From Silene conica (lineage: Eukaryota; Streptophyta; Magnoliopsida; Caryophyllales; Caryophyllaceae), in contig CM055311.2 in NCBI GenBank assembly GCA_029255685.2, forward strand, positions 21,757,703 to 21,821,702: a stretch of DNA of 64,000 nucleotides, in the 5' to 3' direction. The position numbers and the translations under genes are program-made. Below the pieces are notes generated by a model, which made no database searches, was not told the DNA's origin, and saw only the letters and a program-made list of their open reading frames with translations. Below, one piece after another: positions 1-11,221 of the stretch; the stretch's first letter is position 1, and every line of letters starts with the position of its first letter.

Positions 1-232
1 TCCAAACTTCCTAGAATCTCTTGGGATCCTCTTGTACTCCGCCTTGTCAACTCTCGCGATGCCTTAGTACACCAACTTGTTGCGCAAATGCACTCATCCT
101 GCATTAAAACATAAAAAGGCGGAAGTATTGACAATCTCACAAAAACGGCATATAAAATGTTATATAATATCACAAACCGTCTCAAAAACATCTAAGGGGA
201 GGCATAAAAGTGTATGTAAATATGACTCATCA
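1..232 (-). repeat. LARD LTR, partial copy 0 (starts before the window)
   Basis: It matches the last 230 bp or so of the LTRs ending at 21720, 25158 and 28571 and ends in TATGACTCATCA. Its sequence is closest to the LTR ending at 25158; for example both have CCTTAGTACACC where the other two have CCTCAGTACACC. Confidence 0.9.
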
Positions 233-1845
233 AACTCCTCCAAACCGACTCTTTGCTTGTCCTCAAGCAAAGCAAACTAAAAGAAGACCCACAAAAAAAA
301 ACAGACGGTGAATAGCTAACTCAGAGCCAATGCTAATGAAATAAATCCCAAGCTATGAATGTAACTAAGTGATGACTAAAAAGAGAAAACTCAGCTCATA
401 TTCCAAGATGACAACGATGTAGACAAGCCAATTACTTTTCAATCTTGCAAGACAAATTAGTCGGATTCTCGCGGATTCGCTCAAGCACTCATAAGGGGTG
501 AAATATATGTGAGATAGAAAGAAATAAGACACTCACTCAACTTATGAAACATGCATGCAATCTAGTGTGATAGAAAATTCCCCAACTAATATGCAATCAT
601 ACAAGAGACAAAAGTACATGTATCCGGGACAATAAGAAAGGTTATTTGGTGAAGGTATAGAAATGGTTGGTGCCGAAGCACGTTTGGACATGTGAGGCTA
701 AAACGGTAGTCGCAGCTACACTTGCTATCCGAACCAATCTACAAAAATACACCAACTAGAGAAATTTTCTCAACTATTACAACACATGAGTGACAAATGA
801 GAGCTCTCCAAAAGCAGATTTTAACTCTAGTAACCATTTTCCAATCTCCTCACAAAATCGAATGAAGCAAATTATAATTTTTTTTTTTTTGCTTCATTTT
901 TTTTTCGTCTTTTTCCACGAAGGAGATTAACACAATTGCTAATGTAATTTCACTTTATTCATGAGACAACAGTAGTCTTTCATTATAAAAGTAAAATGGA
1001 CACGATAAACAAGCAACTGTGACTGTCCCGAAAGGTAGGCAAATTCTGGGATTGTAGCTTATAGAATGGGATATAAAATATGCTAAAATCAATCAAATGA
1101 GCTAAACATAAGGATCTCAATTTTAAGGGTATAAAATCAAGTCATTTTAATTTGTGAGGCTTATTTGAGGGGTAAGAATTGCCTTTCTCATGTACTTAGT
1201 CAGAGTATGAAAACATAAAAATATCAAGAACTCAATATCACACTTATGCAATTTGATATTACGCATTCCATGAGGAGAACTACACTCAAGCCTAAAAAAC
1301 AATGAGACCGGTTTATTAATGTTCCCGGCCTAGGAAGCTCTAAAGACCTCAAAAATTAAGTAGCTTACCAACGAAATTTGTCAAATCTAATCAGCAAAAG
1401 GCAAGTCAACAACGGTGAAGGCTTGGACTATGAGCTTTGTATTCACTTATGCAAGTCAAAACAGAGTACATGACAGCTAATTGGGATTTAAAAACAGAAA
1501 CAAGGGCAAATTATCATCATTGTTAACTAAATTCACCAAGACTCGACCTAAAAGAAACACTTTTGTTTTTTTTTAACATAAAAGAAACACACACAACTGA
1601 AAGTAAAAGCACTCCCCCAAACCTATATGTCATAGTGTCCTTAATGTGACCCTACAGCAAAAAGATCACAATAAACCGCAGCAACCTAGAGAGGACACTA
1701 CTAAAAGGAAATGGAAGAGAGCAAAGAAAAACAAACAATAAAGGAAATAAAATAAAAGAAAAACAAGGAAAAATGCTACCGTCAGTAAGGTAGCGACTCC
1801 CCCAAACCAGCTGTGAAGGGGGTAGTGACCAACTGTCACTACTGC

Positions 1846-2190
1846 TGTAACACCCCGGCCCACACCTAGGACTGGAAATGTTAGCCGCGGTAACTCGCCA
1901 GTTTATGTACTGACCCCACAGACCAACACGAGTCCTTTCCAGCGCATTTTGTCCTCACTCATGCGCATCCCGGGAACCTTCCTAGGAGGTCACCCATCCT
2001 AAGACTACTCCCAGCCAAGCCCGCTTAACTTTGGAGTTCTTTCGCATTGATAACCAGAAAAGAAAGTGCACTTTGTTGATATGAGTAGTACTTTCAATCC
2101 CTTTAAGCACTAGTCATATAAGTCTATCAATAGACCTCTTCAAGGGATTACTCCACCAGAATATCCTATGCGGTTCAATGGAGTATTACA
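1846..2190 (-). repeat. TRIM LTR type X, copy 1 (5S-bearing)
   Basis: 345 bp, TGTAACACC to GTATTACA. It is nearly identical to 2697-3041. It contains the 5S-like segment at about 1968-2046. Confidence 0.85.
1968..2046 (-). other. 5S rRNA-derived segment in TRIM LTR X1
   Basis: On the minus strand this reads as the 3' two thirds of plant 5S rRNA, including the A-box-like GTTAAGCGGGCTTGG and the C-box-like GGATGGGTGACCTCC. It is diverged from a functional 5S gene and lacks the conserved 5' part. It is the kind of segment known from Cassandra TRIM LTRs, where it may act as an internal Pol III promoter (family knowledge). Confidence 0.75.
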
Positions 2191-2345
2191 CACCCCCACT
2201 TGAAGAACGCAACGTCCTCGTTGCGCCTGGCAGCATCCGACCGCAACCGAGCCAAACCAGGAATCCTCCGCCGCTTGGTTGGGGCCCCAGGTACTCCAGA
2301 CCATAGGCGCTCACCAGACGGTCGCAGGGTTGCTCTGATACCATT

Positions 2346-2549
2346 TGTAACAACCCGACCCACCATGGTCGTAACACACCCCCAATAAGATGGGAGGTAA
2401 GCCTTTGGGCCCATTATTTGTCCTCACTTAAACCCAAAAGTACAAGGCCTTGTTACTAAGTGGTGGGTAGAAGTTATTATAAACATATCACAAGCCTCAC
2501 ATTCTACCGATGTGGGACAACTTTTCTCTCATACTCTTGGAGTGTTACA
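2346..2549 (-). repeat. TRIM LTR type Y, copy 1
   Basis: 204 bp, TGTAACAACCC to GTGTTACA. It is nearly identical to 3197-3400. It shares the ends and the flanking PBS and PPT with type X but has no 5S segment. Confidence 0.8.
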
Positions 2550-2696
2550 AACTCCCCCACTTAAAGAACACAACGTCCTCGTTGTGCTTCAAACTTGACC
2601 ACAAGCAGGGCCAGAATCCTCCCCCGCTAGGTGTGTAACCTGGGTACTCCCGACCACAGGCTCACCACACGGTCGCAGGGTCGCTCTGATACCATT

Positions 2697-3041
2697 TGTA
2701 ACACCCCGGCCCACACCTAGGACCGGAAATGTTAGCCGCGGTAACTCGCCAGGCTATGTACTGACCCCACAGACCAACACGAGTCCTTTCCAGCGCATTT
2801 TGTCCTCACTCATGCGCATCCCGGGAACCTTCCCAGGAGGTCACCCATCCTAAGATTACTCCCAGCCAAGCACGCTTAACTTTGGAGTTCTTTCGCATGG
2901 ATAACCAGAAAAGAAAGTGCACTTTGTTGATATGAGTAGTACTTTCAATCCCTTTAAGCACTAGTCATATAAGCCTATCAATAGACCTCTTCAAGGGATT
3001 ACTCCACCCGAATATCCTATTCGGTTCAATGGAGTATTACA
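2697..3041 (-). repeat. TRIM LTR type X, copy 2 (5S-bearing)
   Basis: 345 bp, the 851-bp-offset copy of 1846-2190. Its 5S-like segment (about 2819-2897) is the better preserved of the two, reading GTTAAGCGTGCTTGG on the minus strand. Confidence 0.85.
2819..2897 (-). other. 5S rRNA-derived segment in TRIM LTR X2
   Basis: Same as the segment at 1968-2046, with better conserved boxes: GTTAAGCGTGCTTGG and GGATGGGTGACCTCCTGGGA on the minus strand. Confidence 0.78.
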
Positions 3042-3196
3042 CACCCCCACTTGAAGAACGCAACGTCCTCGTTGCGCCTGGTAGCATCCGACCGCAACCG
3101 AGCCATACCAGGAATCCTCCCCCGCTTGGTTGGTGCCCCAGGTACTCCAGACCACAGGCGCTCACCAGACGGTCGCAGGGTTGCTCTGATACCATT

Positions 3197-3400
3197 TGTA
3201 ACAACCCGACCCACCACGGTCGTAACACACCCCGAATAAGATGGGAGGTAAGCCTTTGGGCCCATTATTTGTCCTCACTTAAACCCAAAAGCACAAGGCC
3301 TTGTTACTAAGTGGTGGGTAGAAGTTATTATAAACATATCACAAGCCTCACATTCTACCGATGTGGGACAACTTTTCTCTCATACTCTTGGAGTGTTACA
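3197..3400 (-). repeat. TRIM LTR type Y, copy 2
   Basis: 204-bp copy of 2346-2549. Its last bases now supply the new stop codon of the LARD ORF that ends at 3396. Confidence 0.8.
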
Positions 3401-3956
3401 ACTGTTCATCATCATCTACATAATCATCAATTTCTTTAAATTGCGCCTCCAAGTCTGAATCGACCTCTCTGCTGCCACCGGCTGTATCCTGGTGACTGCC
3501 ACGTCCCCTACCACCACCATGAGAAAGGTCGGCCCCAAACTGACCACCAAAACCCCCGACTGGCTCATCTGGGCGAATGGGAATATAGAAAGGTCTCCCA
3601 AGGGCAGTGTAGTCGCGACTAAATTGGGTGGTAAACTCCTCCGAGGTCACACCATACAAGTGAAATACCTGACTGTCGTCGCCAGGAAGGGGCGTGTAGT
3701 AGCTAGGAGCAACACCCCTATATGGACGATTCTCAGCAAGGCTAGTCGCCTCCATCTGCTCCCAAAGTCTTCTCTGAACCAAGGCATTATTAATGCCCTC
3801 ATGTAGCCGAACCTCCCTCTCAACAATAGGATCGAAAGAATAGGAAGGTGCAAATAATGGAGCTGCGAATGGCTGGAATGGTGCTGCAGGGCGAAAAATA
3901 GGGGCCGTAGGGTTGGAATGGTGCTGCACGGCGAAAAATAGGGGCAACGACGCCAA
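3396..3956 (-). CDS. LARD short ORF, copy 1 (unknown protein in gag position)
   Basis: About 186 codons directly after the PBS, where gag would start. I do not recognise the family. Features are a Pro/Phe-rich N-terminus, a central segment with GRPFYIPIRPDEP, a Gly/Arg-rich stretch (GGGRGRG) and an acidic tail. There is no ATG at the start of the open frame: the first codon is TTG inside the PBS region, and the first Met is near residue 68, so the true start is uncertain (an upstream spliced exon or a non-AUG start are possible). The TRIM insertion landed exactly on the original stop, so EQ-stop became EQL-stop. Confidence 0.55.
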   Translation of the reverse strand: MASLPLFFAVQHHSNPTAPIFRPAAPFQPFAAPLFAPSYSFDPIVEREVRLHEGINNALVQRRLWEQMEATSLAENRPYRGVAPSYYTPLPGDDSQVFHLYGVTSEEFTTQFSRDYTALGRPFYIPIRPDEPVGGFGGQFGADLSHGGGRGRGSHQDTAGGSREVDSDLEAQFKEIDDYVDDDEQL

Positions 3957-3959
3957 AAT

Positions 3960-4132
3960 TGATAAGGCTAAAGTCGTATCACCTTAATCAAAGTAAACCT
4001 ATCTCAATACTAACAGAATAGCTAGTGGTAAGACAGGTATCGAATCCACAGGGAGGCGGTAATAAACGGTTTGCTAAAGATAATTAAGTCTAAAAGTAAC
4101 AGTTTTTTGGGTGGTTTTGGTTTGTTTGTTTT
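3960..4132 (-). repeat. LARD LTR A, left part (split by the Copia insertion)
   Basis: It begins TGATAAGG like the LTRs at 23891 and 27325. It is cut at GTTTT (4128-4132); the same GTTTT recurs at 20660-20664, where the LTR resumes. Confidence 0.92.
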
Positions 4133-5387
4133 TGTTGGGAAATGTGTCCTCAACAATAGCGCGATCACGTAATTAAATCTCATGACAAGAATGCGCAAGG
4201 GATGATACGAATTATATTAGTCAACTGACCAACATTAATCGGTAATGATTGGCTAGCTAGAGTTTGACATTACTTTCGTATGACGGTGGTGGTCAGTTGA
4301 TCCCTTTAGGTCACACCTTTAGGACAATTCCCTTAATTGTTAAAGTGATCAAATGTATAATGATACGATTTGATCATATTCCTTAAACTCGTATATCGAG
4401 AAATTAGAGGTTAAATCTTATTGTAAGATTTATGTTTAAAATTGAAACGTGTCAATTATTAAACAAAAAACGATATTTTATAATATCGTAATTAGAATGA
4501 ATTGGGTTATAATTATTACAAAGGTTGTAAATCGTATTGACGATAATTATAAATAATCATTTTACAATTGTAATTTCGAATTACTTGTCAATTAATAAAT
4601 ATGATTTATTTAATTATATATATAATATTTATACGATAAATATTTATATGTTTTAAGATAAGATAATTATATTGTATTACCTTGTGACATATAAGATGTC
4701 ACATTTTATACATATTGTACAATTTACAAAGTTGTAAAATTAAATCCATTTTATGGATTAAATGGGACGGCTAAGTGGAAATGGTGGTGTGGATGATTAG
4801 TGTGTTAAATACACTATAATAATTATGTTTAGACATAATCCTAGAGAACACTAACTTTGAGCCACCCTAGCAACATAGAAAGGAGGAAATGTTCCCTCTT
4901 GCTTCTCCCTATACCCGGCCACCCAAGAACCAAGACAACCCCTTTAAATCATGTGGGTAAGCTCATAAGATGAGTTAGTTCTTATGTTGGCAAAATTTTC
5001 TAAGTGTAGAAAAACTAATAAAATCCTCTAAAATTATTATAGTGATAATAATAAGAATACTAATAATAATAAGTTTTAATATTAGTATAGTAATTCTAAT
5101 TAAAGAGATTAGAATTGATTAAGGAAAACCGATTTCTAGTCTAGCAACTACAAGGTTTCGGTTCATTAAGGTGTTGTCTTGGTGCATCACAAAGGAGGTG
5201 TTCTTGTTGAACATTGGAGGATCACCCTTGCTAGCATTTGGACCGAGTGTAAGGACTCGAAATCTCTCCCATTTCCGCATAAATTAAGCATGCATAAGAT
5301 CATATAAATAAGTTAATTAAAATGTTAATTAAAGTATTTTGATTAGTATGACTAAATATTTAGTTTATGAGTAACTAAAACCCAACA
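4133..5387 (+). repeat. Copia element 5' LTR
   Basis: 1255 bp, TGTTGGGAAATG to AACCCAACA. It matches the split 3' LTR with roughly a dozen substitutions. Confidence 0.93.
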
Positions 5388-5389
5388 AT

Positions 5390-5400
5390 TGGTATCAGAG
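5390..5400 (+). promoter_or_regulatory. Primer-binding site, initiator tRNA-Met
   Basis: TGGTATCAGAG lies 2 bp after the LTR end. This is the standard Copia PBS complementary to the 3' end of initiator tRNA-Met. Confidence 0.93.
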
Positions 5401-7833
5401 AAACAAGGTAGTTTGCATGCTTTCCGTTTACGTTTTTACGGAGTTATCAAGATAACAAAATAAAATATGATATTTCGTGTAGTATATGATTTGGCCGAAA
5501 TATAATTAGCATGAACACCTACTGTTTTCTAAAATGTTTTAGAATGTTTGGAATATATTTTGCATGAATATTGGTTATTGTTATATTAAATCTCGGTTTT
5601 ATTAAGTTTTAATGGTTAAAAATTGTTTATTTTGGGAAAAATAGTTAAAATCATTTTTTGGCCGAGATTTTTCAGTACGTTATCACATGTATATCCGATG
5701 TTATGAATATGAATTTTCGTAAATTATGGACTTATAAAACATGTGATATGAATTTTAAGGGTTAAAATGCAATAAGATGAATAAAAATGGGTTTGTATAG
5801 TTATATTACGAATTTGACTATAAAAATTTATGAGTATGTCACATGAAATATTTAAATTATATGTTGAATTTTCCAGAAATTTATCTCAAATATTGCAATA
5901 TTATAGATTTTTAATGTAAAAATCGGGTAATTAGTGACATTATTTCGACTTTAATAGTTTAAGTTGGAATTTGGCCATAAAAATTTAACACGATGTCATA
6001 TATATTATTTCCAGCATGTATAAAAATTTCGAGATTTTTATCTTATTTTATGCTTGAGAAATAATTTTAAAGGTTAAAATCGTACGATATATGACGAAAA
6101 TCGTTCAAATTTTCAATAGTTGTTAAAATGGCCGGAAAATTTAACCCATAATAGTAATATATGATATGTTCATCACTAAATTATTCTTGGGAGCCAAAAG
6201 TTTCTGTTTTGATTTAATTTTAAATTGTTAAAAGGTTGCATTTAAAACTGAATTATAAGAGTCATATTTTAAAAATTTCGGCTATGGGCAATGTGCCATT
6301 TAATTTTCTGTCTATTTTATGTTCTTAAAGTATTTTGGAAAGTGTAAAAATATTATTAGTATTTTATTTGCATTTATGGAACTAATTATTGAATTTTCCG
6401 ACTTAAAATACTCGTTTTACGTATTATTTTCGAAATAATGTTAAAACCGTATAAATACATATATTTTAAGGTTCTGAAATTTTAAGAACATTCTGGAATT
6501 TTCAAAATTTGAATTTTGAATTTTTCGAAATTTTTATGACTCTTTTGGATTTTTATATTATTTTTCCCGTAAAACCGAGTAATACCGAACAATATTAAAA
6601 TATGTTAAGTTAAGTCATGTTCAAAGTTTGAGTAAGACTAAATTTTGAAACCTATATGAGTTGGGATGATTAACTTAAGGATGGATACCGATTCATATAA
6701 TGCATAGTGTTGTTAAACGTTAAAACACGCAATTCCATAAACCGAGGTATACGATAACTATTTATATAATTGATATTTAAATAGGACGATTTGGCTTAGG
6801 ATTTGCATGATAGTTCATATATTCATAAGCATTGCATATTTTATTATGAATGTCATGATTTATTTACGTAATTTTGGGAATTATGTAATTTACTTAGTAT
6901 GGCCTTAGTTTTTAAATCGGTATTTCCCGTAATGTAAAGGGTTACCGATTGGGTTGTAATTTTGTGATCTCGTATCACCCAATTGTAATTATTTCTATTT
7001 TATAATGTATAAAGTAGACTAGAAAAGTTGTAATTTTTGTAAAATCCGGAGTTCCTTGAAGACGGTGCCATTCGGAAAGGAGTTCCGACAAGACGGTGTT
7101 TACCTCGAAGTGCGTGCCGCGTGAAGTTCAAGGGACCAAAGGAGTTAGTTTCCGAATTTGTACTTTATTATTTCTTTTCTAGGAAAGGCCATACTAGGGT
7201 TTATTTTATGCTTTTATTTTGCTTTTTATATGTTTGCATGCATAGCCAAATCGTCATATATCGTCTCATGCATTTTTCGATTTAGTCGACCTAGTCATTT
7301 ATTTTATCGTTAATTCACCGACTTAGTTCATTTAAACGGAGATAGATAATAATTTGACTAGATCTCTTACATATAAATATTGAGACTTAGCCTTACCAAA
7401 AAGTACGGACCCATGAATCCCTTCTTCACAAGAACGTAGGCTCGGCTATACCGGGGTACTAAAATTGTCACGTTGGGTAAGTGGGGTAATAAAGATTACA
7501 CCTTGAAATTTGGTTGATCTCAACGAAAGTATTCGTAACCGTAGTTGCAATAAGTTCGGGCTAAAGACGATTTTTAGAAAATTGTCGACCGAGAGTTCTA
7601 AGGTAGAACCGATTAAAGGGTTAATCCACCAAATTATAGCAATACGGGTTGAATCGGCTACACCGTGCCCGGATTAGTATAGGTTTGGGTCTCGGGATTG
7701 TTTACTTAATTGGGTAAGAGATCATTAAGTAAATATACTTAACTTGTTTAAGTTTTTAGTTTAAATTATGAATTTTAATATGATGTTGTTTTATTTCCTT
7801 CATTTTATTTTAGTTTTATTTTCAACATCATCA
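5401..7833 (+). other. Long non-coding leader of the Copia element
   Basis: About 2.4 kb of AT-rich DNA between PBS and gag with no long ORF. It probably forms the packaging leader of the RNA (inference). I see no inserted element in it. Confidence 0.6.
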
Positions 7834-8742
7834 ATGGCAACCAACGCTCCACCTCTCACTAACGTATCATGGCTTCGGTCCTTTATGGATCGTTGCAAAC
7901 TCGATAAGCATGGTTCCAATTTTAAAGATTGGGATGCGCAATTACTTTTGGCCGCTCAAGGTGACGATAAGAGTCGTTACCTATCTGAAGCCGCTCCTCC
8001 CACTCCAACCGCTCGTTCCGCGGTCGGAACTCATGAGGCCTATGAAGCCTACATGAAAGAGTCCTCCGCTCTTAAAAATGTGCTCATCTTCTCTATGGAG
8101 CCGGATCTCCAAAGGAGTATGATCAAGTTGACCACATCGTATGAGATATACACCAAGCTTGCGACCATGTTTTCGCAAACTCCAAGGGTGATTCAATATG
8201 AGGCGGCTTCCGCCTTCTTCGACATAACGTTGAAGGAAGGGCAAAAGATAAGCCCTCATGTGCTCAAACTCGTTGAGCTCGCGGAGACTCTAAAAACGCA
8301 AGACGTTGATGTTCCCGACTCTCTCATAATTGACCGAGTTCTTCACTCGCTCAATAAGGTTAAATCATATGCTCAATTCCGGATGAATTTTAATATGCGA
8401 AACCAAGAGACTACATTGGATGAATTGCATAAGATGCTCGTCCAAGCCGAAAGGGACATGGGACCTCATGAAAGTTCCACCAAGGATGTTTTAAACATCG
8501 AAAAGAAAGGGAAGACGAGCTTCAAGAAGAATGCCTTTAAAGGCAAGGGCAAGAAAATGTTCAAGCCCAAAGCGACAAAAGAAAAGACCTTTTCAAAAGG
8601 CGCTTCCACCTCGTCTTCGAAATCCGAAGACAAGTGCCATTATTGCACGAGGATCGGTCATTGGAAGCGTAATTGCCCCAAATACTTAAGCGATCTCAAA
8701 AATGGGAAGGCAACCGCCGTAGGTAATAATTCTCGTTTATAA
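7834..8742 (+). CDS. Copia-type Gag polyprotein
   Basis: I chose the ATG at 7834 (product starting MATNAPPLTN). The frame stays open to an ATG at 7768, but that extension is a hydrophobic stretch that looks like translated leader. The product is about 302 aa. The central part (from about SYEIYTKLATMF to QAERDM) resembles the UBN2/gag domain of plant Copia elements. It is followed by a Lys-rich stretch and one CCHC zinc knuckle (CHYCTRIGHWKRNC, near 8635-8676) for nucleic-acid binding. The ORF ends soon after the knuckle, where a full element would run on into protease. Its role would be to form particles and package its own RNA, with enzymes supplied in trans (inference). Confidence 0.85.
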   Translation: MATNAPPLTNVSWLRSFMDRCKLDKHGSNFKDWDAQLLLAAQGDDKSRYLSEAAPPTPTARSAVGTHEAYEAYMKESSALKNVLIFSMEPDLQRSMIKLTTSYEIYTKLATMFSQTPRVIQYEAASAFFDITLKEGQKISPHVLKLVELAETLKTQDVDVPDSLIIDRVLHSLNKVKSYAQFRMNFNMRNQETTLDELHKMLVQAERDMGPHESSTKDVLNIEKKGKTSFKKNAFKGKGKKMFKPKATKEKTFSKGASTSSSKSEDKCHYCTRIGHWKRNCPKYLSDLKNGKATAVGNNSRL

Positions 8743-11210
8743 TTCATGTCATTTATCAACTTTGTATAGTGATACAAATGTGTTGATGTTTACCCTTTTT
8801 AATTGTTTTAAAGGGCCACCCCCTAATAATGATAAGGGCAAGGAGAAGGAAGCATGAGGTTCCTTACTTGGATGGCTATGGTAGCATCCAATTGATCGAA
8901 GACTTGAAGAGCTAGGCTCTAATTTTCATATCGTCTTCTTTCATATTTTGCATTTTATTTATGGAACAATTTATTTTCTTGTAAGACAAGGATTAAAATC
9001 CTAAAACAATGGTTGTAATTTTGGATATTGGTGACTTGGTTTTCAACCCGAGTCACTACTTTTGTTCTTAATCAATGTCTTGATTTCTCAAATAAATTGC
9101 ATACCTTGTTTAAACATGAATAATGGTGATTTTATCACGCAATAAAGATTGATACGATCAAAATAATGTAATCAAAGTGTTGATTAAAACGGAGAACTAC
9201 ACCCCATGAGATACTTTTAATCAAAATGAGACAACATCAGTTCATTATAAGATTTTCATTTTAAGTGAAAAATGAGAATGTACTCATCACACCTATAAAA
9301 CTTCAAACATTCATATGCATTGGTTAATCGAAATAGCTATCCTTATACGAATAAAGGTTATTGTTAGAAGGATAGAGTGGGAGAAAATATTTCGCTCGCA
9401 AACCAATGATGAAAATAAAGGATCTTAGAGAAGATTCCTACATGGGAGTCTTAAGAAGAGCCCTAAATGAATGAATTGAAGAAACTACGAGAGGACACTG
9501 AAGAAACTACGGGAGGACACTCGAAGAAAATTCCTTATGTTCATTGTTTCAGTGGGAAACCCCGTATGAATTCGGAAGGAATATCGGCTCCTTGAGATAA
9601 TGATTTTTTAAAGATTATAAGATAATAGAGGAGAAATCATCTATCTATACGGAGGGAAAGACCGATTCCTTAATAAATGATTTTTCTAAGTTTATAAGAT
9701 AAAAGAGAAGAAATCATCTCAATTCTCTCAATGTAGTTATAAGGAAATTATCATATTCGTCTCGAGGAAACGAAGACATGAAAAGAAGGTGACGATTGAT
9801 TGAATGAAAATAGATCATTATAGGGATAGTGATGGTGATAATGATTCAAGATATAAATAAAAGATTTACATGCAAGAAATGAAAGGTTCATTTAAGAGAT
9901 CGAGTAATATTGATTTTAGTGGGAGCAATGTTCATTAAAAGAATTAAGCCTACCATTTAGAGAGGATGAGTGATTCTTTAAGGTGTAAAGAATACGAGGT
10001 TTCCAATTCTAGATGATCAAATACCTTATATCATACGATGATGGAGCTTTACGGGAAGTTTTATTATATTGATAATAAAAGGTCGCCCATTAGAAATCAA
10101 AATGGTTAGATATGAATAATCTTGATAAAATAGCCAAGATGTTTGAAAATAGTAAGAGTGATGAAATCACTAATAATTGCAATATAGATTTCAGCACATA
10201 AGTGACTAGATAATTCCGAGTGATTCTTTAATCCCTCTAGTATATCAATACGTCACGAGTTATAAGATAACAGTGGGAGCTTCCTTCAGGAAAGGAATCT
10301 CAAAATCTAGAATGGGTTCTAGATATGTGCTCAAATAAGATCATATTATCTGAGATAATATGAGTCGGAAGGAGACCAAAATTTGTAAGTTTTGCAATCA
10401 TGAATAAAAAGGTTTATTCGCAAAACACTAATACAAATAGATGATCGTGCATCAAATGCAATGAAATAGTATCGACTGTTTTTGCATGACAATGTCATTT
10501 GAGTTATGATTAACTCAAGATGAAAGATACTTTGTCGAAATCCAAATGGGTTGTGAGAGACAATATAGAACCCCATAAGTGAACTGGATTGACTTAGTAT
10601 AGCCCCTAGCCGCTTACATGAGGTGACATCTCAAAGCGACTAGAATGTGAGGCGATTGATGGCAAGTTCAAGTGCCATAGAGTCATATGTGATGACTAGT
10701 CGATCACATAGGCAGACCGCAAGAGACACTCTGTCGGGCAATATGACCGCTTATAGAGTTCTGGAAATTTTATAATAGCCGGGTCGTGGCAAGAGCTGCT
10801 ATAGTATTCTTGTGAGTCAATTCTTAGACTAAAGACTACTCTCCCAAGATGGCACAGTTTAGGCATAACCTTGATCCATTCTCTACGACTTTTCGTAACT
10901 GGAGTCAAATGGGATTGCTTTGGGTTGTAACTGACTGTGACTAGTTGAAGGAAGTAGTACGATAGAAATTGTCCACCCCTTGTCAGGGTTGTTCAAATCT
11001 CAAGGCCACTCGAGGAGAAGTTAACTGGAAATGCGTGGCCACGCTTGGGAAGTATAAATGGTAGATAATTCCGGTCAGACAGTTATTCTCCAGATCGAGA
11101 AAACCACTCATGATATGATCGAATGCAAGTACGACCTCAGAGAGACATATTGCATTGAGTGGGAGATTGTAATAGGACAAGAGAATTGGTGACGCACACT
11201 TGTCGAGGAC
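8743..11210 (+). other. Non-coding 3' region of the Copia element
   Basis: 2.5 kb without ORFs where pol would be. I cannot recognise pol fragments by eye. It holds a 22-bp tandem duplication (GAAGAAACTACG.GAGGACACT) near 9477-9525 and an imperfect repeat of about 70 bp near 9600 and 9672. Confidence 0.6.
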
Positions 11211-11221
11211 AAGTGGGAGAT
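11211..11221 (+). promoter_or_regulatory. Polypurine tract of the Copia element
   Basis: AAGTGGGAGAT directly precedes the 3' LTR. A second copy of the motif (GAGTGGGAGATTGT) lies about 55 bp upstream, near 11157-11170. Confidence 0.85.

Larger units (their letters stand above)
1846..3400 (-). mobile_element. Tandem Cassandra-like TRIM array with alternating LTR types (X-Y-X-Y)
   Basis: Two copies of an 851-bp unit, each made of a 345-bp LTR carrying a 5S rRNA-like segment (type X), about 155 bp of internal DNA, and a 204-bp LTR without 5S (type Y). All LTRs begin TGTAACA and end in TTACA. Each internal segment has a tRNA-Met-type PBS (complement of GCTCTGATACCA) at one end and a G-rich polypurine tract (complement of CCCCCACTT) at the other, so the element runs on the minus strand. 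It is flanked by ACTGC (1841-1845) and ACTGT (3401-3405), a 5-bp TSD with one mismatch. The uninserted site is seen near 23335 and 26765. Confidence 0.85.
233..3959 (-). other. LARD internal domain 1, carrying a TRIM insertion
   Basis: After removal of the 1555-bp TRIM array at 1846-3400 this is the same 2.17-kb internal domain as 21721-23890 and 25159-27324. In element order (minus strand) it holds the PBS next to 3960, the short ORF, two hairpins, about 1.5 kb of non-coding AT-rich DNA with poly-T runs, and a polypurine tract (complement of 233-247) beside a TTGCTTG/CAAGCAA hairpin. By eye it is closer to internal domain 3 than to domain 2. Confidence 0.8.

Noticed and set aside
1968..2897. 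5S rRNA genes on the minus strand
   Set aside because: Only the 3' two thirds are 5S-like, with several mismatches, and both copies lie in TRIM LTRs. They are 5S-derived promoter segments, not rRNA genes.
9600..9720. Imperfect repeat of about 70 bp in the Copia 3' region as a separate mobile element
   Set aside because: No terminal repeats or TSD; looks like a simple internal duplication.
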